Below are positions 37,015-45,921 of a stretch of DNA of 64,000 nt, piece after piece (positions within the stretch are counted from its first letter, which is position 1; the number at the start of each line of letters is the position of its first letter). The stretch spans positions 255,317-319,316 of the forward strand of contig NZ_LYCS01000005.1 in the NCBI RefSeq assembly GCF_001659985.1, read 5' to 3'. Made by a program: the position numbers and the translations under genes. Origin of the DNA: Oceanobacillus sp. Castelsardo. GTDB lineage: Bacteria; Bacillota; Bacilli; Bacillales; Amphibacillaceae. The notes under the pieces were generated by a model. The model saw nothing but the letters and a program-made list of their open reading frames with translations, had not been told where the DNA came from and made no database searches.

Positions 37015-39741
37015 ATATTTAAAAAAATTAGTCTCTTTTTGTCAGCTTTTGTATTAGTGTTCCATATGGTAAGTACACCCGTTTTCGCAATGACGACTAC
37101 TGAACAAGACAATCCACCAGAAAAATCTATCATTCTATCAAATGATGAAAATGAAGAAATTCCATTATTTGAAGAAGCTTCTGATACAAGTGACGTACTC
37201 ATTTTATTACCAAATAATGAAGAAGTCATTGTTTTAGAAACATTGGAAGAATACTCTCAAGTCGAATTTACAGATGAAGAAACAGAAGAAGTATTTCTAG
37301 GATTCGTATCGAATGACTTCCTCGAGTTAGACGATAATGAATTATCCTCTGAAACTTCATCAGAAAACGAAGAAATTACGGAAGAACCTACAAATGAAAC
37401 TGACGAATTAGGTCAAGAAGATGATAGTATCCATGAAAATGAAGACACAGTAGATACTGAAGAAGAACAATCTGATGCGGAATCAGAAGAACAAGTAGAA
37501 GAGGATCAACTAGTAACAGAAGAAAGCCAAGAATTGCCTGAAGAGGAACTTCAAGAATCACTTGATGAATCGAATGATCCACAAGAAGATGAGACGAAAG
37601 AAGTAGATAAACAAGAAATAGAAAATGATGAGTCTGTTTCTGAAGAAGAAGAAGAAATCGCCGAAAAAAAAGAAACTCTCAGCCAGAAGAGATCTATCGC
37701 AACTATGAGTAAAAAAGTAACTACATACAATGGCGTTGCTTTAAAAAACAAAACAAATGTGTACCAAAAAACATCAAGAGATTCGAAAGTATTGAAATCC
37801 TATGATCAAGGATCCATTCTTAAATATGAATCCCACTCCTCTAACTGGTATACAGCAACCGTTAAAGTGAACGGTAAGTGGCAAAATGGATTTATCCATA
37901 GAAGTGATGTTGAGAATATTAAGGATCAACAAACGACCTATCATGGTACTGCATTAAAAAGTCCTACTAAAGTTTACCAAAAAGCTTCCACTGGATCGAA
38001 AACATTAAAATCATATTCACAAGGTTCTGTCCTTAAATATCAATCCTTTTCATCCAACTGGTATGAAGCTACGGTTTACGTAAATGGGAAGCGTAAAACT
38101 GGTTACATTCACAAGAGTCATGTTGAAAATGCAGTAGGTAAACAAACAACTTACCATGGAATTGGATTAAAGATTCCTACTCATGTTTACCAAGATGCTT
38201 CAACTAGCTCAAAGGTTCTGAAATCTTATGAGCAAGGAACGATTCTAAAATTTGAATCTTTCACATCCAATTGGTATGAAGCAACAGTTTATATTAAAGG
38301 AAAACCAACAAAAGGCTATATTCACAAATCTCATGTTGAAAAAGTCGGAGGATCTCAAGATAATCTTGAGGGAATCGCTGAAACAACTACGAAGATTTAC
38401 TCCAAAGCTTCAACAAACGCAAGCACTTTGAAATCATACTCTAAAGGTTCCGTATTGAAGTATAGAACTTTCTCATCTGCTTTTTACGAAGCTACGGTTT
38501 ATGTAAATGGCAAAAAGAAAACTGGTTATATTGATAAACGTCAGGTAGAGAATGCGGTGAAGAATCCTAAGACATTAAAAGGTAGCGCATTAAAACATCC
38601 AACTAACGTGTATAGAGATGCTTCGAAGTCATCAGGTGTTCTAAAAGATTATACTTTCGGTTCGACTTTGAAATTTGAAACATTTACAAACGAATGGTAT
38701 GAAGCGAAAGTATATATTAACGGAAAACCGACATACGGATATATCCATATCAACGATGTTACCGTTGGGGACTTCGAGATGACTACGGATTATGACTATT
38801 CCTTTAAAGAAATGGTAGATAAGCAAATGGATGCTGATCCACAGTCTAATGGTCAAGGAACGATTGATGCAAGTCGTGGAGAAGTGGAATTTTACTCTAA
38901 TCCGAATAACTTCCCAGTAGGAACAAATGAATTCTTCCAATTCTTAGTTCTATCTGGCCCAGCTGGATTAGATGCAGCAGAAGTAAACAAAAAAATCCTT
39001 AACCATACTGCAGGTAGTTTACAAGGAACAGCACAATACTTTATCAACGCTGGTAAGCAATTCAACATAAATGAAGCATATTTAATTGCTCATGCATTAC
39101 ATGAAACTGGCAATGGTAAGTCTAAATTAGCCCTTGGTATTCCTGTAGATGGGAATGGGAAAGTAACGAAGGATTCAAATGGAAATGTAGCGAAGACTTC
39201 TAAGACGAAACATACGGTTTACAACATGTATGGCTACGGTGCTTACGATGGTTGTGCGTTAGAATGTGGTGCGAAATATGCTTTTGATAAAGGATGGTTC
39301 TCTCCAGAAGAATCTATTATTGGCGGAGCAAGCTCCATTCATAGCTACATCAAACGTGGTCAAGATACATTGTACAAAATGCGCTGGAATCCAGTAAGCC
39401 CTGGATATCCACAATACGCAACCCATGTACAGTGGGCAACAGCACAAACAGACCGCTTATATGATGTGTATCAATTACTAGATAGCTATACCGCATTATT
39501 CGATGTACCAGAATTTGAGAATCATCGTGACTATAAAGATGGTGTTTACGGTACAGTGGCTACTAACTCATCTAGCTTGAACTTCAGAAGTGGCCCAAGC
39601 ACTAGTTATGGTAAAGTAGGAAGCTTACCAAAAGGTGCTAAAGTACAAATTGTAGGATCCGAAACAAATGGATGGTACAACGTGAAATACAATGGTACTT
39701 CTGGATGGGTAAGCGCGTCTTATATTAATTTAATATATTAA
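37015..39741 (+). CDS. Secreted N-acetylglucosaminidase with SH3-like repeats
   Basis: Peptidoglycan hydrolase of about 908 residues. In order: signal peptide (FKKISLFLSAFVLVFH...VFA), an SH3-like segment, a long acidic Glu/Asp-rich linker (about 105-225), five related repeats of about 66 residues ending in the pattern GYIHKSHVEN, a GH73-like glucosaminidase domain (LIAHALHETGNGKS with the catalytic Glu, YNMYGYGAYD, YATHVQWA) and a C-terminal SH3b domain (LNFRSGPSTSYGKVG). The start is unclear: GGGGGG (37001-37006) is well placed for ATA at 37015, whereas the first standard start, TTG at 37039, would cut the signal peptide and lies 32 bases away. A homopolymer error is possible. Related to the SLH-bearing enzyme at 45922. 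Confidence 0.88.
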   Translation: MFKKISLFLSAFVLVFHMVSTPVFAMTTTEQDNPPEKSIILSNDENEEIPLFEEASDTSDVLILLPNNEEVIVLETLEEYSQVEFTDEETEEVFLGFVSNDFLELDDNELSSETSSENEEITEEPTNETDELGQEDDSIHENEDTVDTEEEQSDAESEEQVEEDQLVTEESQELPEEELQESLDESNDPQEDETKEVDKQEIENDESVSEEEEEIAEKKETLSQKRSIATMSKKVTTYNGVALKNKTNVYQKTSRDSKVLKSYDQGSILKYESHSSNWYTATVKVNGKWQNGFIHRSDVENIKDQQTTYHGTALKSPTKVYQKASTGSKTLKSYSQGSVLKYQSFSSNWYEATVYVNGKRKTGYIHKSHVENAVGKQTTYHGIGLKIPTHVYQDASTSSKVLKSYEQGTILKFESFTSNWYEATVYIKGKPTKGYIHKSHVEKVGGSQDNLEGIAETTTKIYSKASTNASTLKSYSKGSVLKYRTFSSAFYEATVYVNGKKKTGYIDKRQVENAVKNPKTLKGSALKHPTNVYRDASKSSGVLKDYTFGSTLKFETFTNEWYEAKVYINGKPTYGYIHINDVTVGDFEMTTDYDYSFKEMVDKQMDADPQSNGQGTIDASRGEVEFYSNPNNFPVGTNEFFQFLVLSGPAGLDAAEVNKKILNHTAGSLQGTAQYFINAGKQFNINEAYLIAHALHETGNGKSKLALGIPVDGNGKVTKDSNGNVAKTSKTKHTVYNMYGYGAYDGCALECGAKYAFDKGWFSPEESIIGGASSIHSYIKRGQDTLYKMRWNPVSPGYPQYATHVQWATAQTDRLYDVYQLLDSYTALFDVPEFENHRDYKDGVYGTVATNSSSLNFRSGPSTSYGKVGSLPKGAKVQIVGSETNGWYNVKYNGTSGWVSASYINLIY

Positions 39742-39745
39742 TAGA

Positions 39746-39780
39746 AAACACATGGATAACATTTATCCATGTGTTTTTTA
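39746..39780. terminator. Bidirectional terminator
   Basis: AACACATGGATAA and TTATCCATGTGTT pair perfectly around a three-base loop, followed by Ts. It lies between two convergent genes. Confidence 0.9.
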
Positions 39781-39822
39781 GGTTTTATAAGGAATGTTTA
39801 ATGGATCCTATTTAACTCCCAA

Positions 39823-40992
39823 CTAGCTTTTTTCATTTACATTCTCGTTAAAACTAATGCCGATAGTGATGATAAGCCATTGGAGAATAGCGATTGAATA
39901 ATTATTTTGGAATAACGTTAATTCTAAGTTTTCATAGGCTAAAATCGCTATAAAGAAAGCAGCTGATAGTTTGGCAACGTCATTATCCCTATTTTTCAAT
40001 AAAAGTTTCCATACGGTGTATAGTAAAAAAAGAAAAATAACCAAGCCGATGAAGCCTACTTCAATTACGATTTGTAAATATTGATTATGAGCTGTTAAAG
40101 GGATAGAAATAATATCGCTCGCCCGTATGCCCATTCCATGACCCCAAATAGGTTTTTCCGAAATCTTTATAAATAACTGTTCCCAAATCTCACTTCTACC
40201 AGAAAAAAGATTTTTATTCGTATATTCGAGTGATAACTCATTCAGTGAATTCCCCAACTCCGTACCCTTTAATTTTGTATACGTAAAGAGAAACGCAAAA
40301 TTAATGAGAAGGATAGCGTAAAATAAATAGGAATAAACCTTTTTCGTATGACGTAAGATGAACCATACAATTATCACAATCAATATTGCTAACAGAACGG
40401 AACGAGAGTTTGTCATATAAATTAAAAACAAGTTAGCTAGTATAACGATGGAGAAATAGATTTTTTCCATAATGGTATGACTATATTTCCAGGAAACGAT
40501 TTGAAAATACAACATACAAAATAATAGAACCCCTAAATAATTCGGGTTGTTATAAATACTCACAAATCGGTTCGGAAAATCTAATACATACCCGTGAATC
40601 CAAATAAAAAGAAAGAAAACACTTGTTACATATCCGAACAACTTTACACTCTGTATATCCCACTTAATTCGAATCGATCCCAAAATAAACAAGAATAGAA
40701 AGATAACTTGTATGAAATAAGTTGTGTTCACATTTTTTGTAAAAACAAAACTAATCGTGTTGATAAATATAAGCAGACTTATTGCGATATAAATCATTTT
40801 TAAATTATTGAGCCCTGCTTTATGATAAATAAAGCTTCTTATTAGAAATAGAAACATAATAAATAACGTTAAATAAATACTTAATAGCCCAATGTCTTTC
40901 AATACGTCGAATTGGCTTCGCTGAAACGTATTAAAGAACACGAGTACAAATAATTGAACAAGAAATAAAGATTCCCCTTTATAGTTTTTCAT
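39823..40992 (-). CDS. O-antigen ligase/polymerase (Wzy/WaaL) family membrane protein
   Basis: A 389-residue protein with about 11 hydrophobic helices and an external loop near 260-320 containing FSGRSEIWEQLFIKISEKPIWGHGMG and LTAHNQYLQI. These are the conserved GRxxxW, GxG and HNxYL features of the O-antigen ligase family. It is monocistronic between terminators and far from the capsule operon, so it may polymerise or transfer a second glycan, for example the secondary wall polymer made by the tagA-csaB genes. That link is inference. Confidence 0.85.
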   Translation of the reverse strand: MKNYKGESLFLVQLFVLVFFNTFQRSQFDVLKDIGLLSIYLTLFIMFLFLIRSFIYHKAGLNNLKMIYIAISLLIFINTISFVFTKNVNTTYFIQVIFLFLFILGSIRIKWDIQSVKLFGYVTSVFFLFIWIHGYVLDFPNRFVSIYNNPNYLGVLLFCMLYFQIVSWKYSHTIMEKIYFSIVILANLFLIYMTNSRSVLLAILIVIIVWFILRHTKKVYSYLFYAILLINFAFLFTYTKLKGTELGNSLNELSLEYTNKNLFSGRSEIWEQLFIKISEKPIWGHGMGIRASDIISIPLTAHNQYLQIVIEVGFIGLVIFLFLLYTVWKLLLKNRDNDVAKLSAAFFIAILAYENLELTLFQNNYSIAILQWLIITIGISFNENVNEKS

Positions 40993-41194
40993 GGTGTAAC
41001 CCCTTCAAATAATGAAATTCAATTTATTGTAACAAATATAAATGCTATTAGAAAGCTATTCTATACATGTTGATAGATAGCGTTTACGATTACTAAAATG
41101 TAACAGTTTCTATCTCGTTGAAATCCATGTATAATACATATAGTTAAATTGTTAAAACATTGTAAAACTAAAATGAAATCTATGTAAATATATA

Positions 41195-41203
41195 TGTTAT
41201 AAT
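41195..41203 (+). promoter_or_regulatory. Extended -10 promoter of tagD copy 1
   Basis: TGTTATAAT forms an extended -10 element 33 bases before the ATG of tagD. No clear -35 box is seen; the same TGTTATAAT is found in front of the capsule operon. Confidence 0.55.
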
Positions 41204-41235
41204 ACTGACAAGATAATTTTACGGAGGTCTAATAA

Positions 41236-41631
41236 ATGAAAAAGGTAATCACATACGGTACATTTGATCTACTTCATACAGGTCATATCAATATTCTACG
41301 CCGTGCAAAAGAGTTTGGAGATTATTTAATAGTTGCTATTTCGTCTGATGAATTTAATGCGTTAAAAGGTAAAAAAGCTTACTATACATTTGAACAACGT
41401 AAAGCCATTTTAGAAGCAATCCGTTACGTCGATGAAGTGATTCCTGAGCATAATTGGGAACAGAAGATAGACGACGTGAAAAATAATGATGTAGATGTAT
41501 TTGTTATGGGAGATGACTGGGAAGGTAAATTCGATTTTCTAAAGGACCACTGTGAAGTAGTTTACCTACCACGTACGGTTGGCATCTCTACTACACAAAT
41601 CAAGGCAGATTTGAAACAAGCCAATGCTTAG
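41236..41631 (+). CDS. tagD: Glycerol-3-phosphate cytidylyltransferase, copy 1
   Basis: Makes CDP-glycerol from CTP and glycerol-3-phosphate, the donor for all glycerol-phosphate transferases in this window. The 131-residue protein has the cytidylyltransferase signature YGTFDLLHTGHINILRRAK with the HxGH motif, GDDWEGKFDF and the C-terminal RTVGISTTQIK (RxxGISTT). It is full length, with ACGGAGG before its ATG. The downstream transferase gene overlaps its end by eight bases. A second tagD lies at 62322 and is also paired with a TagB-like gene. Confidence 0.97.
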   Translation: MKKVITYGTFDLLHTGHINILRRAKEFGDYLIVAISSDEFNALKGKKAYYTFEQRKAILEAIRYVDEVIPEHNWEQKIDDVKNNDVDVFVMGDDWEGKFDFLKDHCEVVYLPRTVGISTTQIKADLKQANA

Positions 41632-42814
41632 AGAACTGGCAGTACATCTCTATCTTTTCGTTTTCCGTGTTATTTTTAATCTATGTAAACTATTCCCCCA
41701 AGAGAAGAAAGTCGTTGGTATAGCTTCTTTCGGGGACAATATCATGTACACAGCTCGGGCATTAAAACAACTAGACAACCAAAAAATAATCGTATTAAAA
41801 GATGAAAAATGTAAATATGAATTTGATTCAACTATCAATCAAACGTTTGATTTTAAAGTGAAAAAGCCTTTTGATTTTATTCAATCTATTTATCACCTAG
41901 CGACCGCTTCTACTGTATTAATAGATAATTATCAAGGCTTTTTAGCTGTGACTAAATTTAGACCTGGCGTTCGTTGCATTCAACTTTGGCATGCCGCAGG
42001 ATCCCTGAAGCAATTCGGACTAGAAGATCCAACAAATGAAGCCCGTACATCCAAAGCGATTGAACGGTTTAAACAAGTTTATTCTCGTTTCCACTACACA
42101 ATCGTAGGTTCAGAGAATATGGTAGAAACGTTTCAAAATAGTTTCGGCTTAAGTGACGAGCGATTTATTCGGACAGGCATTCCTCGCTCTGATATTTTAT
42201 TTAATGAACAAGTAAAACATGATGTTTATGCGGAGCTTATAGAAAAATATCCCATGATCCAAGGGAAAAAGATTATTCTCTATGCACCGACATTTCGTCA
42301 TGAACAACTAGAAAACTATCATTTAGAACTAGATTTAAAACAGCTCTACCGTGATTTATCCGATGACTATGTTCTATTTGTCAAATTACATCCAGCTGTT
42401 TCCAATCTAGTAAACTATGAACAATACGAAGGCTTCGTCTATGATGTTTCTTATTTCACCGAAACGAATGCCCTATTATTAGTAACAGACATTTTAATAT
42501 CCGATTACTCTTCCATCCCATTCGAATATGCGTTACTCGAAAAACCAATGATTTTCTTCGCATATGACATGGAACAATACAAAATTACGAACGGCCTCAT
42601 CCATGATTATGAAAACCAAATGCCCGGCCCAGTCGTCTTCACGACATTCGAAATCATCCGCACAATTAAAGAGGATGACTTTGACCTTGGCAGGGTTCGT
42701 GCGTTTTCAGATGAATGGAATGAGTATTCTACCGGAAATGCTAGTATGAATGTAGCTAGGTTTATTGCTGGTGTGGAAGAAGAGGAAAAAGAGAGAGAAG
42801 AAGTTTTGGTTTGA
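41624..42814 (+). CDS. CDP-glycerol glycerophosphotransferase, TagB-like, copy 1
   Basis: A 396-residue single-domain enzyme predicted to transfer glycerol phosphate to a lipid-linked acceptor. It begins with a hydrophobic stretch (LAVHLYLFVFRVIFNLCKLF) likely to bind the membrane. Conserved segments are IQLWHAAGSLKQFGL and VKLHPAV with the two histidines, RTGIPRSD, YAPTFRHEQ and ISDYSSIPFEYALLEKP. It overlaps tagD by eight bases, so the pair is translationally coupled. It is paralogous to 62717-63883 and more distant from the 32016 gene. A perfect 16-bp palindrome (AATCAAACGTTTGATT) lies inside it at 41837-41852. Confidence 0.92.
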   Translation: MLRELAVHLYLFVFRVIFNLCKLFPQEKKVVGIASFGDNIMYTARALKQLDNQKIIVLKDEKCKYEFDSTINQTFDFKVKKPFDFIQSIYHLATASTVLIDNYQGFLAVTKFRPGVRCIQLWHAAGSLKQFGLEDPTNEARTSKAIERFKQVYSRFHYTIVGSENMVETFQNSFGLSDERFIRTGIPRSDILFNEQVKHDVYAELIEKYPMIQGKKIILYAPTFRHEQLENYHLELDLKQLYRDLSDDYVLFVKLHPAVSNLVNYEQYEGFVYDVSYFTETNALLLVTDILISDYSSIPFEYALLEKPMIFFAYDMEQYKITNGLIHDYENQMPGPVVFTTFEIIRTIKEDDFDLGRVRAFSDEWNEYSTGNASMNVARFIAGVEEEEKEREEVLV

Positions 42815-42922
42815 TTTGATTTGGTGATATGTGATTAGAGCAGCCCGATATACTTTGCTTGTGGCGAGTGGAGTGTGGTCGGGTTGTTTTTTTGTGTAGG
42901 TGAGCGGATTTTTGGGTGTGGG

Positions 42923-43396
42923 TGTGCTGATTTATTGCTCGTGAGTGCTGATATATACATCTTGATTGCTGATTTTCCGACCGCGTGTGCTGATATATTC
43001 ATCTTGATTGCTGATATCCTGTCCGCGTGTGCTGATATATTCATCTTGATAGCTGATATTCCGCCCATGAGTGCTGATATATACACCTTGGTTGCTGATA
43101 TCTTGTCCGCGCGTGCTGATATATTCATCTTGATTGCTGATATCCTGTCCGCGTGTACTGATATATTCATCTTAGTTGCTGATATCCTGTCCGCGTGTAC
43201 TGATATATACATCTTGATTGCTGATATCCTGTCCGCGTGTGCTGATATATTCATCTTAGTTGCTGATATCCTGTCCACGAATACTGATATAACCACCTCC
43301 TCTACTGATATTCCGCCCACGAATACTGATATAACCAACTCCTCTGCTGATATCTTGCTCACGAATACTGATATAACCAGCTTGTTTGCTGATATC
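42923..43396 (+). repeat. Intergenic 21/42-bp CTGATAT array B
   Basis: About 22 CTGATAT cores at 21-bp spacing. Alternating half-units (GTGCTGATATATTCATCTTG and ATTGCTGATATCCTGTCCGC types) give a 42-bp period. The last four units drift to a different spacer (ATAACCA-CCTCC, CCGCCCACGAAT). It starts about 110 bases after the stop of tagB copy 1, with cores in the same direction as that gene, and ends about 120 bases before the GH26 gene. Open frames on both strands are by-products of the period. Confidence 0.95.
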
Positions 43397-43514
43397 CCCC
43401 ATTAACCCCATGTAAAGACTATTAACTTTCCATAAATTTCTCCCCCACATCCAGACGCCAAGTATAAAAGCCATTAAAATAGATTAGGATGTTAAATATG
43501 GAAAGGAGAAAAGA

Positions 43515-45245
43515 ATGAAGAAGAAATATATCATTTCCATTGTGGCGATTATTGGTGTGTTGGCGTTGGTCGCGTTTGGTATCACGAAAATGGATACATC
43601 GTTTTCCGCTTCTACGGACGACGATGAGACGGAACCTAGAAATTATTCCAGTGACATTGTATTCGATGGGGATCATTATAAGATGGATCATGCCCCTTTC
43701 GAACAAGATGGTCACGTTTATATCGCACTTTCGGACTTAAAAACGATACTTACATCTAACGTCGAACAAACTGAGAATAAATTAACCATCACCTATGAAG
43801 ATAATCAATTGAAATATGAAAATGGAACCATTCAAAATGGTAATGCAAAAGAAGATGACATACAGAAGTATCACACAAAAGATGACAACATCTATTTACC
43901 TGACCAGCACATTGAAAAGTTCCTAGGTGTGAAGGTTGATTACTTTTACACGGAAAAGACTGGTACGATCGCTCTTTCTAGTCCGGCTGAACAATTAAAA
44001 CAAACGTTTGATCAGCAAATTGGGACGACGATTTTTTTACATAAAGAGGATGTTACGCCTGCTAAGTACGAGCCAAGGGACGGTATTTATTTAGGTGGCT
44101 ATGTTATCCAGGATGAGTACATTAATACGAGCATGAATGTGTTTAATGAGCTGGCTGGGAAGGATCATGCTTCTTATTTCCGTTATGTTGGCTATGGCAA
44201 GCCTTTTCCGAAAGAGTGGGTGGAGGAAGTGAAGTCGGTTGGTGGATTTCCTCAAATTGCATGGGAGCCGAATGATGGTCTAGATAAAGTGAAAGATGAT
44301 GAATATCTCCGTCAATTTGCAAAAGATGCGCGTGATGCTGGTGTGCCGATTTTACTTCGTTATGCGAGTGAGATGAATGGGAATTGGACTGCTTATTCTG
44401 GGGACCCTAAACTCCATATCGAAAAATGGAAGCTCGTACATGATGTCATGGAAGCAGAAGCACCGAACGTCATGATGCTTTGGAATGTATTTACGATGCC
44501 AGAACATACGATTGCGGAATATTATCCTGGTGATGAGTATGTGGATTATGTTGGGGTCAATATTTACAATGTCGTCTATCATAACGATCGTTTGGAGGAT
44601 TTATCCGATTTCGAGGATCCATTACGATTGCTGGACTATGTTTATAATAAATTTAGTGATACGAAGCCGATAGTCATTGGCGAGTTCGGCGCGACGAATT
44701 ATACGGTGACCGATGGCTTGTATCATGTTGATTTTGCTGTAGAGAAGATCCAGCGCATGTATAAATATTTGCCAGCGCTCTACCCGCGAGTGAAAATGAT
44801 TTATTATTTTGATGTGAACAATCTGGTGAATGCACCTGAAGGACGTAAAATTAATAACTATGCCATCACCGAAAATGAAAGAATTACGAATGCGTATCAT
44901 ACAAATGTGAAGAAAGACGTGTTTCTATCTACCGTTCAGAAAAACGCGTCAGCTGAAGAAACCTTTTCCTATCGTGACTTTCTTTTTTTCTATAACGAAG
45001 AGCTTTTTGTAGATAGACAATTCGTCGAAGAATATTTAAAAATGGAAGTTCAAGAGGATAGCGAAAACACGTATAATGTAACGTTTAATAAACAAACAGC
45101 TTCCATTCCAAAAGCAGAACTAACTATCGATAAAGCAGCCTTTTTCGAAAAACGAGATATTCATGGAATCGCACTTGAAAAACTATTAGACGCCTTTTCA
45201 ATCAAATATGAATACGAAAATGGAAATATCCATATTTACCAATAA
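43515..45245 (+). CDS. Exported GH26-like glycoside hydrolase with flanking stalk domains
   Basis: A 576-residue protein with an uncleaved or cleavable N-terminal signal (about 6-30). It then has a copper-amine-oxidase-N-like region (about 50-155, HVYIALSDLKTIL... NIYLPDQHIEKFLGVKVDY), a TIM-barrel hydrolase (about 170-470) and a second short stalk-like domain (about 485-576). Likely catalytic acids are the Glu of RYASEMNGNW (acid/base) and of VIGEFGATN (nucleophile), matching clan A enzymes such as beta-mannanase GH26. The substrate may be a mannan-like or a self-made wall glycan; by context it may trim surface polymers. AAAGGAG precedes the ATG. Arrays B and C flank the gene. Confidence 0.82.
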   Translation: MKKKYIISIVAIIGVLALVAFGITKMDTSFSASTDDDETEPRNYSSDIVFDGDHYKMDHAPFEQDGHVYIALSDLKTILTSNVEQTENKLTITYEDNQLKYENGTIQNGNAKEDDIQKYHTKDDNIYLPDQHIEKFLGVKVDYFYTEKTGTIALSSPAEQLKQTFDQQIGTTIFLHKEDVTPAKYEPRDGIYLGGYVIQDEYINTSMNVFNELAGKDHASYFRYVGYGKPFPKEWVEEVKSVGGFPQIAWEPNDGLDKVKDDEYLRQFAKDARDAGVPILLRYASEMNGNWTAYSGDPKLHIEKWKLVHDVMEAEAPNVMMLWNVFTMPEHTIAEYYPGDEYVDYVGVNIYNVVYHNDRLEDLSDFEDPLRLLDYVYNKFSDTKPIVIGEFGATNYTVTDGLYHVDFAVEKIQRMYKYLPALYPRVKMIYYFDVNNLVNAPEGRKINNYAITENERITNAYHTNVKKDVFLSTVQKNASAEETFSYRDFLFFYNEELFVDRQFVEEYLKMEVQEDSENTYNVTFNKQTASIPKAELTIDKAAFFEKRDIHGIALEKLLDAFSIKYEYENGNIHIYQ

Positions 45246-45260
45246 CATAAAACTTCACAT

Positions 45261-45590
45261 GATCACTGATATTTTTGCGCAAAAGCTGATATCTTGACCA
45301 TGATCACTGATATATCTGGCGCGAGGACTGATATCTTAACCATCATCATTGATATATCTGGTGTGAAAGCTGATATCTTGACCACGATCGCTGATTTATT
45401 TGGCGCGAGGGCTGATATCTTGACCATGATCACTGATTTATTTGGTGCGAGGGCTGATTTCTTGACCATCATCACTGATATATCTGGTGCGAGGGCTGAT
45501 ATCTTGACCATGATCACCGATATATCTGGTGCAAGGGCTGATATCTTAAGCATAATCACTGATATATTTGCGCGAAGACTGATATCTTAG
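45261..45590 (+). repeat. Intergenic 21/42-bp CTGATAT array C
   Basis: About 16 cores, alternating TGATCACTGATATATCTGG- and GCGAGGACTGATATCTTGAC-type half-units with an exact 42-bp period. It begins 15 bases after the stop of the GH26 gene, reads in the same direction, and ends 30 bases before a terminator, so it is probably transcribed as part of that gene's 3' untranslated region. Confidence 0.95.
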
Positions 45591-45618
45591 TAGAGTTCAT
45601 GCAGTTAGTCCATACGAG

Positions 45619-45653
45619 AAAATCCCCTTTCAATAAAAGAAGGGGATTTTTTT
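45619..45653 (+). terminator. Rho-independent terminator
   Basis: AAAATCCCCTT and AAGGGGATTTT form a stem with a short loop followed by Ts. It ends the transcript of the GH26 gene and its 3' array. Confidence 0.88.
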
Positions 45654-45835
45654 AGTTGCTTTACCATATTTTATCCATTGTGATAGATGCTCTACCCCAT
45701 TACAATTTCTATGTGTGAAAAAATCTACAACCACGAACGACCGCCCCTCTCACCTAACGAAATATTAACTGCACTTTAACTAAATGTAAACATTATTAAT
45801 TATCTGTAATTTTATTGTGATCTTCAGCAATTCGT

Positions 45836-45864
45836 TACAAGATTATATTACTATTAATCTTGTA
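45836..45864 (+). promoter_or_regulatory. Inverted repeat in the leader of the SLH gene
   Basis: TACAAGATTA and TAATCTTGTA are perfect 10-bp inverted repeats separated by nine bases, about 58 bases before the ATG of the SLH glucosaminidase gene. It could be a regulator site or an RNA stem in the leader. The surrounding 45654-45921 holds no ORF; GGAGG at 45904 is the ribosome site. Confidence 0.45.
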
Positions 45865-45921
45865 GCTAAAAAATAGAATCGACATTACTTTTTATTTACA
45901 CCTAGGAGGAAAACATTACAA

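Noticed and set aside
42835..43405. Long ORFs of about 175 codons on both strands in array B
   Set aside because: Both are open because the period is a multiple of three; starts lack ribosome sites and the proteins are pure repeats.
45263..45590. 98-codon ORFs on both strands in array C
   Set aside because: Same artefact of the 42-bp period.
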